A DNA stretch of 64,000 nt from Caecibacteroides pullorum (GCF_019239235.1 NZ_JAAZTS010000005.1:103408-167407), one strand, 5' to 3'. Counted from the stretch's first letter, positions 36,801-47,200 are shown. Notes: generated from the letters alone by a model not told the origin. Numbers and translations are program-made.

Positions 36801-38115
36801 CCATACGATTAATCATCTTTACTGTATTAGCACGACCGTCCCATGCCCCTTTTTCCGGAAAGACCCTGTCAGCTCCCTCATTCAGCACCAACAAATGAGA
36901 AACACCCGCATATTCAGTACTTACCCAGATCCCTCCAGTACGATCCTCTATAAGATAAAGAAGATAATTAGACGCGACATGACTGAATCCGCTCATATCA
37001 GCAGTAAAATGCTGCAATACATCATGAGTAGGATCATAAACAAACAATCCGTTTCCGTACGTAGATATCCAAATCAGATCTCGTGAATCCCAGACTACAT
37101 GATAACGTTCTTCGTCTATATAATTAACCCTATCGGAAGGAATAAGCTGAAAAGACTTGACTGCACGAGTCTTTGTATCAAGATACCAAACCTTTCCTGT
37201 ATGATTGAACACCCAATAATTTCCACGATTATCTTTCTGTACCTGTCCATTCTGTACATCCAGCAGCGTACTCTTTCTGAGTTCAAACGTTTTTAAGTTG
37301 AACACATAACACCCCTTGTTGGTAAATATCACCCAATCGTCCTGAATGCGCAGGTCCTCATCGATACGAATTCCGCTTTCTTGCAGACGAGCTACATACT
37401 TGCATTCCTCCTCCCTTTTCTTTACGACAAAACGGCCATCCGCTGACAAAAAAAACAAATTTCCTCCATCAGAAATAATCTTAGAAGCCCGATGTGAAGG
37501 AACAACCAAAACAGTGCGATCTCCAATAACTTGAACCACCCCGTTATCTGTACCAATCCAGACACCTCCTTGTAAATCCTCATATACGTACGTCACCCTG
37601 TTGGAAGGCAAATTATTCTTTTCTGTCTTGAAGACGATTGAGGAAAATTGCCCGTCCGCATAAGTTACTTTCCGACATCCATTTCCATTCAACCAAAGCC
37701 AAACATTCCCATTACGGTCTATAATTTTGTCGCTATAGAGTTCCCGATATTCACCACACCCTGTAAAGTCTACAAAACATTCCCTTTGCAAGTCATAGCA
37801 GCTATATACCTCTGCCGAAGTTGCTATCCACAAAAAACCATTCTTATCTTCTACCAAATCACGGATACGATGATCTCCCAGCGCAATTCCTCCTTTCTGG
37901 CTCGGCCGGTAAGTCACAAAAGAATTGCCGTCATATCGGCTCAATCCGTTCAGAGTTCCCATCCAAATAAATCCTTTGCTGTCTTGATACATACAACGAA
38001 CAGAATTATTAGAAATTCCATTACTCGTTGTCAGATGTTCCGAACGTATTTCAACATCAGCCGCGACATACAGGCTGAATAATACAGATACAAGCAGTAA
38101 AAATAGTTTTCTCAT
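33823..38115 (-). CDS. Hybrid two-component system regulator (HTCS) of the RG-I PUL
   Basis: A one-protein sensor and activator of 1430 residues. A signal peptide is followed by a periplasmic two-propeller sensor with repeated 'DSKGFIWMGT-NGLSRYD' type motifs (about residues 25-750) and a Y_Y_Y domain. A membrane helix lies near residue 863 (WAFILYVLVSAVALYVAF). The kinase has its His at about 907 (FFTNISHEFRTPLTL) and an ATPase domain (LLSNAFKYTPSGGKV, DTGVGIPP). The receiver has its Asp at about 1214 (LIICDVLMPGMTGFEV). A C-terminal AraC-type DNA-binding domain (IMGLGRTVFYRKVRGVTGYS) ends in a short Gly/Ala/Pro tail. ATG 38115 is preferred over a TTG two codons upstream. It lies at the distal end of the pectin genes and would induce them on binding an RG oligosaccharide. 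Confidence 0.95.
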   Translation of the reverse strand: MRKLFLLLVSVLFSLYVAADVEIRSEHLTTSNGISNNSVRCMYQDSKGFIWMGTLNGLSRYDGNSFVTYRPSQKGGIALGDHRIRDLVEDKNGFLWIATSAEVYSCYDLQRECFVDFTGCGEYRELYSDKIIDRNGNVWLWLNGNGCRKVTYADGQFSSIVFKTEKNNLPSNRVTYVYEDLQGGVWIGTDNGVVQVIGDRTVLVVPSHRASKIISDGGNLFFLSADGRFVVKKREEECKYVARLQESGIRIDEDLRIQDDWVIFTNKGCYVFNLKTFELRKSTLLDVQNGQVQKDNRGNYWVFNHTGKVWYLDTKTRAVKSFQLIPSDRVNYIDEERYHVVWDSRDLIWISTYGNGLFVYDPTHDVLQHFTADMSGFSHVASNYLLYLIEDRTGGIWVSTEYAGVSHLLVLNEGADRVFPEKGAWDGRANTVKMINRMAGGSIWLGTRQGGLYVYDQSSRTLEKRGFYDSNVYAVAEGPDGSLWLGTRGNGLSVDGKWYRNTSEDAFSLGSNSIFAMLRDKKDRMWVGTFGGGLNLAVPDEAGDGYHFRRFFTDTYSQRQIRVICEEPNGYLWVGSSAGIFIFHPDSLLQDPQNYVAYNIDNGALRSNEIKCMLRDSKGRMWLGTSGKGFSMCRPEGNYKDLDFVHFDVSDGLVNSMVQSIVEDRNGKLWIATELGLSCFDPDSYTFENFFFSSYILGNAYSENSCAVADDGTLLFGSNYGLVVVDPAVVVGNTQASPMVSFTNLHVNGIAVRPGDVDSPLEHAMIYTDKIELKHYQNSFVIDFSTFEYSMVNDIKYTYRLDNYDREWSALSSLNFAAYKNLDPGHYTLRVKACNGQGVWAEKEAVLQVVIVPPFWRTGWAFILYVLVSAVALYVAFRLVRNFNVLRNRIQVEKQLTEYKLVFFTNISHEFRTPLTLIQGALEKVQRMEKIPKEMNYSLKVMEKSTQRMLRLINQLLEFRKMQNNKLALSLEETDVVAFLYEIFLSFSDAAESKNMDFQFVPSRTSYTMFIDKGHLDKVTYNLLSNAFKYTPSGGKVTFTVDVDEERKKLVITVRDTGVGIPPEKRNELFKRFMQSSFSGSSVGVGLHLSHELVCVHKGTIEFSENEGGGSVFTVTLPTDPSVYEEKDFLIPHNVLLEEERKHQEQVAATRMEADIELPEVEPINKKRVLIIEDDNDVREFLKEEVGRYFEVMAEADGVAGLARAREYDADLIICDVLMPGMTGFEVTRKLKNDFNTSHIPIILLTAMNSAESHLAGVESGADAYITKPFSPKLLLARAFKLIEQREKLKEKFSNAPNMLRPTICSSDKDKAFADQLQAVVEQQLENAQFTVDEFASIMGLGRTVFYRKVRGVTGYSPNEYIRIVRMKKAAELLLESNYTVSEVSYKVGINDPFYFSKCFKHHFGASPSAYREGTAAKPGETPAGGGDEA

Positions 38116-38141
38116 ACCCAAATCATATGTTCCATAGCGAA

Positions 38142-38149
38142 CAAATGTA
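38142..38149 (-). promoter_or_regulatory. -7 box upstream of the HTCS gene
   Basis: TACATTTG on the minus strand matches TAnnTTTG and lies 27 bases before the HTCS start, directly after the rhaM terminator. It would let the regulator be expressed apart from the operon it controls. Confidence 0.45.
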
Positions 38150-38150
38150 C

Positions 38151-38191
38151 AAAAAAATAGTACATCAGAAAAAAACTGATGTACTATTTTT
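38151..38191 (-). terminator. Terminator ending the CE12-to-rhaM operon
   Basis: AAAATAGTACATCAG and CTGATGTACTATTTT form a perfect 15-bp stem with an A/T loop of seven bases and a T tract on the minus strand. It separates rhaM from the HTCS gene. Confidence 0.85.
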
Positions 38192-38207
38192 ACAATGTGT
38201 CACAGGA

Positions 38208-38522
38208 TCAATCCATGTGGAACACTTCAGGCAAAGGAATCGTGACAGGAGAATTATCAGGGTTGACTTCCATAATATCAGCCATATAGTCCCACCATTT
38301 CTGGACAATCGGATTGGCGCCCATATCCTGAGACGATTCTTCCCCCTTTGTTTTCTGGCAAGCAAACAGGATATTCGTATCTTTATCCCAATAGATAGAA
38401 TAATCATAAACACCACCGTCAGAAAGCATTTTTTTCAACTCAGGCCAAATTGCCGCATGTCTTTTCTCATACTCTTTCTCGAAACCCGGTTTCAAGAACA
38501 TCTTAAAAGCTTCACGTTTCAT
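38208..38522 (-). CDS. rhaM: L-rhamnose mutarotase
   Basis: Interconverts alpha and beta L-rhamnopyranose, feeding the sugar freed from rhamnogalacturonan into catabolism in the cytoplasm. The 104-residue protein starts at ATG 38522 (MKREAFKMFLKPGF). Tyr18 and His22 (EYEKRHAAIWPEL) fall at the positions of the E. coli active-site residues. The C-terminal NPIVQKWWDYMADIMEVNPD block completes the fold. An ATG 15 codons upstream adds only leader-like sequence. A ribosome site (GGAGGA) lies before the chosen start. It is the last gene of the enzyme operon and its only visible rhamnose-specific catabolic gene. Confidence 0.94.
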   Translation of the reverse strand: MKREAFKMFLKPGFEKEYEKRHAAIWPELKKMLSDGGVYDYSIYWDKDTNILFACQKTKGEESSQDMGANPIVQKWWDYMADIMEVNPDNSPVTIPLPEVFHMD

Positions 38523-38553
38523 AAAAATCCTCCTTTTCAATATAGAATTACCA

Positions 38554-39963
38554 TTATTTTCCTCCATCGGTTACATGAAAAATAGGCTCATTTGTTTTTT
38601 GTTCTGTCCGATAATATTGCACGGCACTGTCGTTCATCTTTGGATGTTGTTCACCAAGCATTTTAATCATTTCGGCACCAGCCCATATTACAGGGCCATA
38701 ACCATGAGCTGCATACACATTTACTGGACGGTAATAATAGAATGCTGGATCAAAAGCCATACCCGTACCGACACAAGTTCCGTCAACCTGTCCCTCTTCA
38801 TTGATTTGAGTAGATACGGCATGCCAACCGAGCTGGGCTACAGGGCCATAGGCCATTGCATCAATCCATCCCTTGTTGATGGCATGTGCAAAGCAATATA
38901 CGTAAATGGCCGTAGCCGACGTCTCAAGGTAAGAGTCATTGCGGTCGAGCAACTGATGCCAAAAACCTTCCCCACTCTGACATGCTGCCAATCCACGAAC
39001 ATGGGCACGGAAAAGTTCCAGCAACTTGTCACGCTGAGGATAATCCTCGGGCAACACATCAAGCACTTCACACATTGTCAGCAACGCCCAACCGTTAGCA
39101 CGTCCCCAATGGAAAGCAGGATGATCCTGCATACCTTCCACCCATCCATGACGGAAGAGTTTTTTTTCAGGCACCCACATGCGCTCTGCAAATTGAAAAA
39201 TCTGACGCAAAGCTTCAGCCATATAATTTTCCTTTTTCTCAGCAGCCACATAGGAATAATAAGCTACTGGTGGAATACCCATAAACATGTCATCAAGCCA
39301 TAACGTGTTATGTTGAGGGCGAGTTCGTGCAAACGTTCCATCAGCTAACCGATATTCTTTATTTAAGATAAAATCCATATAGTTTTCTATCAATCCATTC
39401 AACTTCAACGAAGGATCTTTCTGCATAGCTTTGATCATAGCCGCACACACAGCTCCGGCATCATCCAAAGCATGAGGAGTTAAAATCTGTTTCATTTGAG
39501 GATCGACATCGCCTTCCTTCTCAAGTACACGACGGAAATGAGGCGCCACTTCGGCTAGAAACGTAAAACGGTCTTTTACGTAATCAGAATAAGCCTGATC
39601 GCCGGTAGTTTCGGCTGCAGTAAGCATTGCCGAATAAGTTACTCCCCATTCGTAGCTAGCCAAACGGAAGGCACCTCGTTCTAATTGAGAGTTTACATTC
39701 AGTTTGTTATAGTCGGTTATTACCTTTCCAGACTTTTTGTCCACTACACGTGCTGGGGTGTTAGCCTCCAAATAATGCAAGATACGATCCATATCAGACT
39801 TTATGTCTTTCACAGACAACTCGCCATAAGGCACTTTATACTCCGGTTGCAACAGATGTAATGGGGTATTCGAGTCGTTCACTACATTTTTTTTCTGTGC
39901 ATGGGTTCCTAACCCTGCCATGAACAACAAGGCACCCATCATACTTAATGTTTTCAGATTCAT
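38554..39963 (-). CDS. GH105 unsaturated rhamnogalacturonyl hydrolase
   Basis: Removes the unsaturated galacturonosyl residue that lyases leave at the non-reducing end of RG-I oligosaccharides. The 469-residue exported protein has a signal peptide (MMGALLFMAGLGTHAQ) and the (alpha/alpha)6 barrel of GH105. Key blocks are TRPQHNTLWLDDMFMGIPPV (with the catalytic Asp pair), FRHGWVEGMQDHPAFHWGRA, NGWALLTMCEVLDVLPEDYP, GFWHQLLDRNDSYLETSATA and GTGMAFDPAFYYYRP. It is longer than cytoplasmic YteR-like enzymes by an N-terminal stretch of about 80 residues. It follows PL11 and precedes rhaM with short gaps. The C-terminus runs to within 31 bases of rhaM. Confidence 0.92.
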   Translation of the reverse strand: MNLKTLSMMGALLFMAGLGTHAQKKNVVNDSNTPLHLLQPEYKVPYGELSVKDIKSDMDRILHYLEANTPARVVDKKSGKVITDYNKLNVNSQLERGAFRLASYEWGVTYSAMLTAAETTGDQAYSDYVKDRFTFLAEVAPHFRRVLEKEGDVDPQMKQILTPHALDDAGAVCAAMIKAMQKDPSLKLNGLIENYMDFILNKEYRLADGTFARTRPQHNTLWLDDMFMGIPPVAYYSYVAAEKKENYMAEALRQIFQFAERMWVPEKKLFRHGWVEGMQDHPAFHWGRANGWALLTMCEVLDVLPEDYPQRDKLLELFRAHVRGLAACQSGEGFWHQLLDRNDSYLETSATAIYVYCFAHAINKGWIDAMAYGPVAQLGWHAVSTQINEEGQVDGTCVGTGMAFDPAFYYYRPVNVYAAHGYGPVIWAGAEMIKMLGEQHPKMNDSAVQYYRTEQKTNEPIFHVTDGGK

Positions 39964-40002
39964 GTCTTAATGGTATTAACAATAGATAATATAATAATCT
40001 TT

Positions 40003-41898
40003 TTACTTAAATTTATATCCTCTAAACACGCCTTTCTTCAAATCTGCACCAAAATAGAAACCAGGTTGTGTAGGCTGATTATAGGCAACATTTTGTGTTG
40101 CAATGCTGATACGATAAATAGGATCTTCCAAAAAGGAATGGAAACGATATTGCGTAGGGATGGTTGTCACATACAAACGCAATGCTTTGCTATCCACCTC
40201 ACGTACCAACACCTCTTCACGCCAATCACCAATCAAATCACCTTGTAAACAAGGATTGGATTTGGTACCGTTATTAAATGCTGCCCCTTCGAAATTAATT
40301 AAAGGTTTACATATACCCTCTTTCCAATCATATTTTAACACTGCATTTTTATCCAACAGTTCACGAAGCAAGTCACCATCCCACCATACAGCCATATTAA
40401 CAGGCATTGATTTTGGAGTCGTTCCTAATGCTTCTCCTTGCACATTACGCAGCCCATGCGAATCTAAAGACCACATCTCCAACCCCAGATTACGCGGATC
40501 AATATCTGCAGCCATACAACGACCAACATCTTTTGTGCTTTTTACTTGAAACAGTACTTTTCCTGTAGCTGCATCACGAAAACTTGAACCATCTTTTTTA
40601 TTTTCATGACAATCCCATACTTGAAGTCCTTGCATATCAGGAGAAAAACATGTCATATGCATAGCATCGCCATGTCCCATACCTGTCGTATAAAGTCCCT
40701 TTCCGTCATTGTCTATTGCACAAGATCCGTATACAATCTCATCACATCCATCACCATCCACGTCGCCTACACGCAAGTTATGATTCCCTTGGCCGGCATA
40801 TCCCTCTCCACCAGGATTATTACTATCAAATACCCAGCGTTGAGTCAGCTCTTTTCCATCCCAGTCAAAAGCAGCTAAAACTGTCCTCGTATAATATCCA
40901 CGGCACATTACCACACTTGGATGAATTCCATCCAGATATGCCACACAAGCTAAAAAACGGTCACAACGGTTTGCATAATTATCTCCCCAATCCTGAATAT
41001 TGCCACGAGCAGGCACATAATCAATAGTTTTCAACGCTTCTCCTGTCAACCCACTAAAAACCGTCAAATATTCACTACCCTTCATAATTCGCCCCTGAAG
41101 GCTACGGGTACGTCCTTTATCATTAGCAATTCCAGCTTCCCGATAATCAGCATCAGCTTTACCGATCACCTGTCCTTTACCATCGACCGTTCCATCTGCC
41201 GTTTTCATCACGATTTCGGCTTTACCATCATTATCGAAGTCAAACACCATGAATTGAGTATAGTGAGCACCCGCACGGATATTACGCCCCAAATCAATGC
41301 GCCACAATTTCTCACCAGTCAAACGATAACAATCTACAAGTACATTTCCTGTATAACCATCATGAGAATTATCATGTGCATTGGAAGGATCCCATTTCAA
41401 AATGATTTCATACTGTCCGTCTCCATCAACATCACCTATAGAAGCATCATTTGCACTATACGTAAATGTATCGCCTGCAGGTGTTACTCCATCAGCTGGC
41501 TTATCTAACGGAATCTGCAAATATCCCATAGGAGCATCAGCTGGCAAAGTATAAGATTCACATTTATTCTGTTGTTCTTTCCCGTCGACTACAGCCTTTA
41601 CAGTATAAACTATCTTTTCATTCCCTGCATAGAGATCCTTATAAAAAGTTCCTACGTTACTTGGAACTTCTGCAATTTTCTTGCCATTCCTATAGACATT
41701 AAAAGTTGTCTGGATCGGATCAGATGAAAGATAACGCCAAGAAAGGCAGACTGCATTCTCGCTTTCACGAATAGCTACAACACCTCTTCCCAAATCTTCA
41801 TGTTGCAGTTTGGAATAATCATAATGAGGTTGTGCATACAAAGAAGTTACCAGACTAAAAGCAACTACTGCACTCAATAAATTCTTAATTTGTCCCAT
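40003..41898 (-). CDS. PL11 rhamnogalacturonan lyase (first copy)
   Basis: Cleaves the RG-I backbone between rhamnose and galacturonic acid by beta-elimination. The 631-residue secreted protein (signal peptide ending SLYAQ) is a beta-propeller with many calcium-binding loops (SIGDVDGDGQYEIILKWDPS, FDFDNDGKAEIVMKTADGTV, VGDVDGDGCDEIVYG). It has the family C-terminus EDPIYRISIATQNVAYNQPT with YFGADL. An N-terminal FN3-like part (about 25-120) precedes the propeller. It shares general layout with the PL11 at 49353-51212 but differs clearly in sequence, so the two may prefer different chain lengths or end positions. It is set in a tight operon with GH115 upstream and GH105 downstream. Confidence 0.94.
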   Translation of the reverse strand: MGQIKNLLSAVVAFSLVTSLYAQPHYDYSKLQHEDLGRGVVAIRESENAVCLSWRYLSSDPIQTTFNVYRNGKKIAEVPSNVGTFYKDLYAGNEKIVYTVKAVVDGKEQQNKCESYTLPADAPMGYLQIPLDKPADGVTPAGDTFTYSANDASIGDVDGDGQYEIILKWDPSNAHDNSHDGYTGNVLVDCYRLTGEKLWRIDLGRNIRAGAHYTQFMVFDFDNDGKAEIVMKTADGTVDGKGQVIGKADADYREAGIANDKGRTRSLQGRIMKGSEYLTVFSGLTGEALKTIDYVPARGNIQDWGDNYANRCDRFLACVAYLDGIHPSVVMCRGYYTRTVLAAFDWDGKELTQRWVFDSNNPGGEGYAGQGNHNLRVGDVDGDGCDEIVYGSCAIDNDGKGLYTTGMGHGDAMHMTCFSPDMQGLQVWDCHENKKDGSSFRDAATGKVLFQVKSTKDVGRCMAADIDPRNLGLEMWSLDSHGLRNVQGEALGTTPKSMPVNMAVWWDGDLLRELLDKNAVLKYDWKEGICKPLINFEGAAFNNGTKSNPCLQGDLIGDWREEVLVREVDSKALRLYVTTIPTQYRFHSFLEDPIYRISIATQNVAYNQPTQPGFYFGADLKKGVFRGYKFK

Positions 41899-41923
41899 TT
41901 ATTTTATATTTATCTGTTTGCTA

Positions 41924-44260
41924 TCAGTTTGTAAATACCTTTATCTGATCCAATACAACACCTTCATCCAAAGCTTTGAACTTCAACCGATGATTCACCG
42001 TTGCTTGCGGCTTCAGTACAACACGACGAATAGCCTGATTACGCAAAACATTCATCTTCCATTCTTCACTCCGCCCTTTTGTCTGATAACTACAAACAAT
42101 CCCTTCACCTCCATCCAAAGAAAGTTCAAAACGAAGCTTCTCACCCTCTACCGGATGATTTGGGAGCAAACATACTTCGAAAACTAAAGAATCGGCTGAT
42201 TGATATTCAAAATCAAAAGACAGTTGTTGTCCTTGGTCCAAAGAAACGGCTTTTCCTTCGTAACCGATTCCTTCACATATCACTGGATGATTTTCAATAC
42301 AGTCAGTACCATTCCATTGGAAAAGGATTTCAGACTCTTCCAACATATTCTCTATAGACGAAGAAGGCTGTACACGATCAAAAACAGGTAAACGGCGAGG
42401 AGAGCAATCCATTATATGATTCCACTTACCTGTATTATATAATTGGGTCAAAGATACGATGCTATCATAAGCCATATCACTCCTACTCCAATCTCCTTTT
42501 CCATGTCTGGCCAGCTGGGCTCCCAACAACTTAAAATTCATCTGAGAAGCTGCCTGCACAGGATATTTTATCAATTGAAAGAACGCATCTTTCCGACTTT
42601 CTGCGACTTCAGATGAGATTTTTTCTACCCGATCTGAAAGCTGCTGATAAGCTAATATTCGTTCTCGAATATAAGTTTCACTCCAAGGCAAATCGGTTAT
42701 AACCTTATATTTAGGATCCTTTTCCTCAGTACGAGTCGCTCCCATAAACTCTGGCTTACGTATATAGGCTAATCGATAATGTTCAAGCAAGACTGGAAGC
42801 GTTTGCGTAGCAACAGATTGCCCAAACTCTCTTTCTAAAAAACGATGCAAATGCTTAGTAACGCCCTGTTTCTTCACTTCACCAATATCCCAAGCCATAT
42901 CTAAAAACAACTCTATCTGATATTCACCCGGCTTGATATCCCCAACATTTAACACCCACATTTTACGAATGCCTCGCTCATAAGCTTGAGTCATTTGCTG
43001 ATAAATCAAGCCTGGCTGAACCGTGCAAAGCCAAAGATAGTCATGAGGGCGTCCCCAATAAGAAATATGATAATAAATCCCGTTACCACCCTTCCGAGCC
43101 TTTTCCGCTACTGTCGGAAAATGACGAATATAACCATAATTATCATCACACCACATCAAGGTCACATCATCTGGAACCTCTAACCCTGCATTATATACGT
43201 CTAGAACTTCTTTATATGGTATAAAAACCTGAGGAATATTAGCCACGGTTTTATCGACATAACTAGCTAGCAAGCTACGCTGGTCCTTTAATACCCGTTC
43301 AAGTACTTGCTTCTGTTCATTAACAGTCTTTGCACCCTTCATGGCTCCGTCATGCACACCCCTCATACCCAATGTATAGAGATTGTCATAGCCAGCCACC
43401 TCTTTGACACGTTCCTCCCAAAAAGCCCGTACATGCTCGCTATTATTCACATAGTCATATTCACCTATTCCATCTCGTTTCCATTCGCCATTCGTATTCC
43501 GCATCATCGGTTCGCAATGGGAAGTTCCAATGTAAATGCCATATTTATCTGCAATTTCTTTATTACCTTTTGTAAAATAAAAAGGTACAGAACATTCATG
43601 CATGGCAGGCCAAAATGTATTGGCACGTAGACGGAGCAGCAATTCAAAGATGCGTGCATGTGTTTTAGGTCCTATTTGTCCTTTTACAGGAGTTGGTTCA
43701 TAAGTCAACCCACTCCAAGGAGTAAGCCCCCAATCTTCATCATTGATGAAAATACCACGAAATTCAACCGAGGGTTCTTGTAAATCCTTATAAGATGCAG
43801 GCAAGGCAAACTCTTTTCTTGGTTCAGGGATTACATCCGCCCACCATTCCCACGGCGAAACACCTATTAGTCGTGACAATTCCATAATACCATAAGCAGT
43901 ACCACGCTTATCGCTACCAGCAATGATTAAACGACCTTTCGGGGAAACTGTCAGCAAGAAAGCCTCATGCTTCCCTCGAAGCATACTAACATCAATACCA
44001 GTCTGTCGGATTAAAGAACTTTCCCATGTTCCCACTATAAGATCACCATCAAAAAGACACATTTGAGGCTTCACACCAAAAACGTCTTGCCAGTCATGTG
44101 TCAATATTTGCAAAGCAGTATGTACAACTGGGGCTTCTGTTTCCAGACAAGATATTTTCAATATCTTTTGAGAGTTGACAACAAAATCCTGATTGGCAGA
44201 CAAATTGCCAACAAGTATCGTCAAGACAAAGGCCATGAATAATTTCAAATCCTTCAACAT
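41924..44260 (-). CDS. GH115 family glycoside hydrolase (alpha-glucuronidase-like)
   Basis: A 778-residue exported enzyme. GH115 blocks are RLIIAGSDKRGTAYGIMELS, RLIGVSPWEWWADVIPEPRK, VEFRGIFINDEDWGLTPW, RLRANTFWPAMHECSVPFYF, LYTLGMRGVHDGAMKG, DDVTLMWCDDNYGYIRHFPT and NGIYYHISYWGRPHDYLWL. A C-terminal beta module (about 640-778) follows. Known members remove terminal (4-O-methyl-)glucuronic acid, from xylan or arabinogalactan. No xylanase is nearby. Here it sits between PL26-type and PL11 genes with gaps of 25-38 bases, so a glucuronic acid decoration of RG-I or of arabinogalactan side chains is the likely target (inference). The ATG at 44260 is preferred; the frame extends three codons to a TTG. 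Confidence 0.88.
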   Translation of the reverse strand: MLKDLKLFMAFVLTILVGNLSANQDFVVNSQKILKISCLETEAPVVHTALQILTHDWQDVFGVKPQMCLFDGDLIVGTWESSLIRQTGIDVSMLRGKHEAFLLTVSPKGRLIIAGSDKRGTAYGIMELSRLIGVSPWEWWADVIPEPRKEFALPASYKDLQEPSVEFRGIFINDEDWGLTPWSGLTYEPTPVKGQIGPKTHARIFELLLRLRANTFWPAMHECSVPFYFTKGNKEIADKYGIYIGTSHCEPMMRNTNGEWKRDGIGEYDYVNNSEHVRAFWEERVKEVAGYDNLYTLGMRGVHDGAMKGAKTVNEQKQVLERVLKDQRSLLASYVDKTVANIPQVFIPYKEVLDVYNAGLEVPDDVTLMWCDDNYGYIRHFPTVAEKARKGGNGIYYHISYWGRPHDYLWLCTVQPGLIYQQMTQAYERGIRKMWVLNVGDIKPGEYQIELFLDMAWDIGEVKKQGVTKHLHRFLEREFGQSVATQTLPVLLEHYRLAYIRKPEFMGATRTEEKDPKYKVITDLPWSETYIRERILAYQQLSDRVEKISSEVAESRKDAFFQLIKYPVQAASQMNFKLLGAQLARHGKGDWSRSDMAYDSIVSLTQLYNTGKWNHIMDCSPRRLPVFDRVQPSSSIENMLEESEILFQWNGTDCIENHPVICEGIGYEGKAVSLDQGQQLSFDFEYQSADSLVFEVCLLPNHPVEGEKLRFELSLDGGEGIVCSYQTKGRSEEWKMNVLRNQAIRRVVLKPQATVNHRLKFKALDEGVVLDQIKVFTN

Positions 44261-44298
44261 TTTATCCAAGCATTATACAGACAAAGAGATTCGAATTT

Positions 44299-47200
44299 TC
44301 ATTCACTCCAAGGTATTACTTCCTGCATATATATTGCATCCAAACTCCATGTCGCAGCATCATTTGTACTAATATATTTGCATTCATCCAACCTGGAAGG
44401 AACATAAGGAGGCAAGATAGTTTCTACATTAAGTCCATCTTTCTCTACAGAAGGAACATCGGCACATAAATCATCCCAAGCTTCTTTTGCTTTCTGTATA
44501 TCGCGCAAATAATAAGCAGCGTATGCATGAAGACGAGAAATCCGAAAACGATTATGACGAAGCTCCCATGACTTCTGTTTATAATTAGCAGCCAAATCCA
44601 ACCAAGTTTCTGTCCATTCAGGTAAATCAATCATTTGTAACATTTCATTCATCACCTCAAAACCGCCCATAATTGTCATCAAGTGGTTGGTCGTTTGTAG
44701 TTTAGGATCGCATTCACTAGTTATAATCCCTGTAGCTGGATCAAATCCTAAAGCCAAGGGACCGGTAAAAGCTCGGCTTGGTAATGCGGCTATACTCTTC
44801 ATTCCAGCTATAATCTTATCGCGATAAGCTTCATTACCCGTACGTTCCCATTCTGTCATCCAATTACCAGCGTAAGCCAACCAATCGGGCCCTATACGCA
44901 AACGTGCTGATGCTGTACAAGGATACTGTTCACGCGGTTGTGCCAAACGCATCGGATCGAGAGTGTATAATTTCTGTTCTGCATCCTTTACCTCTGCCAT
45001 CAGATCACCACAACGTTCGTCTGTAGTGAGATAATAATAAAAGCGGTTCCATACAGCCTGACTAATACGTGCTTCCTTCGCGCCACATCCCCAATGACTT
45101 ACATTATGGCGACTACCCAGCCCCGCATTCGGTCCAATATGATAAACATCTACCTCAGCAGTATGACGAGTCATTGCTTCCGCCATTTGCCAAAGATCAG
45201 CTCGCCCTGTACGCAAGAAATTATACCACAACCACATATTAGAAGCAAGCTCTGTATTATCCCAGGCAAAACCTCCAATATCATATCGCCAAGTATGACG
45301 AACAGGGTCGTAAGCATGCATCACATCTCCATAATTCCAAAATCCATACCATTTATTTTGTTCTATAGCTTTCTTATAGAATTCTACATAAGAGGCTAAC
45401 CGATCTTCTATTTTTGCACGAAAATCTGTAGTTCTATCAGGCAAACTCCATACGCCAAAAGCCCTGCGAGCATGCAAATATTCAGGAACAGGCATCAATA
45501 CCCCTGGACTTGAAAACTGTTCAGCAGCACGTGCAAAATCTGCTTTTCCTGTGTATCCACCTTGAGGAAGTAAAGTAAGCGTCGTAGTTCTAGCAATACC
45601 ATAAGGGGTACTCAATCCCTCCTGAACATCCTCATAACTAGCATTCAAGTCATGAGCGATATTATCATAATGTCGCAAATCCATCGGTTCACTATCGGGA
45701 CTCCAAAGCCATGCCGTAATGGTTGCCTCTTCTGTTTTTGCGCCTGCAACTTCAATGGAAGAAGGATAGGATTGCCAGAAATCATGCAAACAAAGTCCCA
45801 AACCTCCACTTACATCCCCTAAAAAAGCATAACCGTTACTACGTGTCCCAGAAAAAGTTCCAATCCATGGATTATCGCTATTGGCCCTTTTACGAATGGA
45901 AAAAGCATCTGCTGTCAATTGAGAAAGACGATATCCATCCCATGAGGCCCAATTATCTATCAAATTTTGGTTATAGGAATCAAACTTATCATATTCAGGT
46001 ATGCGTTTACCTTCCATCTGTTGTTGTTGCAAAAGAGGGACATTCTTATTTTTATCCTTCGAAAGCGACAACACCCTACGTCCTACCAAAGGTTGAATCG
46101 GTTCACTCCAAACGCCTCCATCAGCACAAGAAAAAGCAACATGCCTGTTGTAAAGAGCTTCGCGCATAGGAACTGTAAAACGTACTCCCAAAGCACGAAT
46201 GAAATCTTTCTTCTCATCCCCATCGAACACTATACTATGTACCATCTTGACTTGTTCACTTCCAGCATAAAAATAAAGACGAACCACAAATGGCAACCAT
46301 TCGCGTCCATCCTTGCTCCTATGCATTCCTTCAAGCTTGACTACCGCACGTACATTCCCTGCACGCTCAACGGAAACCGACTTCACCTCACTGACATAGT
46401 TGACAAAAGCAATTTGAGATGTTGTTTCCAATACGGGTTTACTCTGTGTAATACAAACCAAACGGCCTGAAGAACCAACTTTTATTCCTCTATAGACCAA
46501 ACTATCGATCAAGCATTCCCCTTTTCGAGGAATATAGGCTGAAAGCACACCTGTCTCTATTCGAATATCTTGAGTGGTTTCATTAACCTGTATTCGATTT
46601 TGTTCAACAGATTTTTTCCCTTTTCTTTTACCTTCCATTTTGGAAAGGGTAAGCTTACCTGCTGAAGCTGGCACAACACCCGCAACTCCCAACCATTTTA
46701 CTGAACCATCTGGCCAATATGCCAACGGCCACGTATCAATCTCAATTTCCTTATTTCCTTTACCCGACAACAATTGCCAACTAGTACCAGACTGCACATA
46801 TCCTTCATCAAAAGGCACGCCAAAACTTACCGTTTTAGTTTGAGCCGGTTCACCACCAATCCAATGCAATGCAACCTCACTCCCTTGTAAAGGTTCACAT
46901 GTGTATCGGAAGTTGGTAATACGAGTACGCGACAAGGTGGTTCGGAATCCAAACCAGCCTTCTGTCAACGGATTTGCATCCCTAAAATCCACCAGGCGCT
47001 TCCCATCTATATAATAACTAACCCTATTGTTCTCGTTTGTTATCTTGATATGATACCAATGGTTGGCTTCCAACAAATGCTCCTTATCTTTATACTCCTT
47101 TAGAATTGCAGGACGAGCTTTGGCATCTGCCACACCAGCTTCATTCCCATCATAACGACGGAATCGGGTTGTCGAGTTGTGGTTTCCACCATATCCTAAA

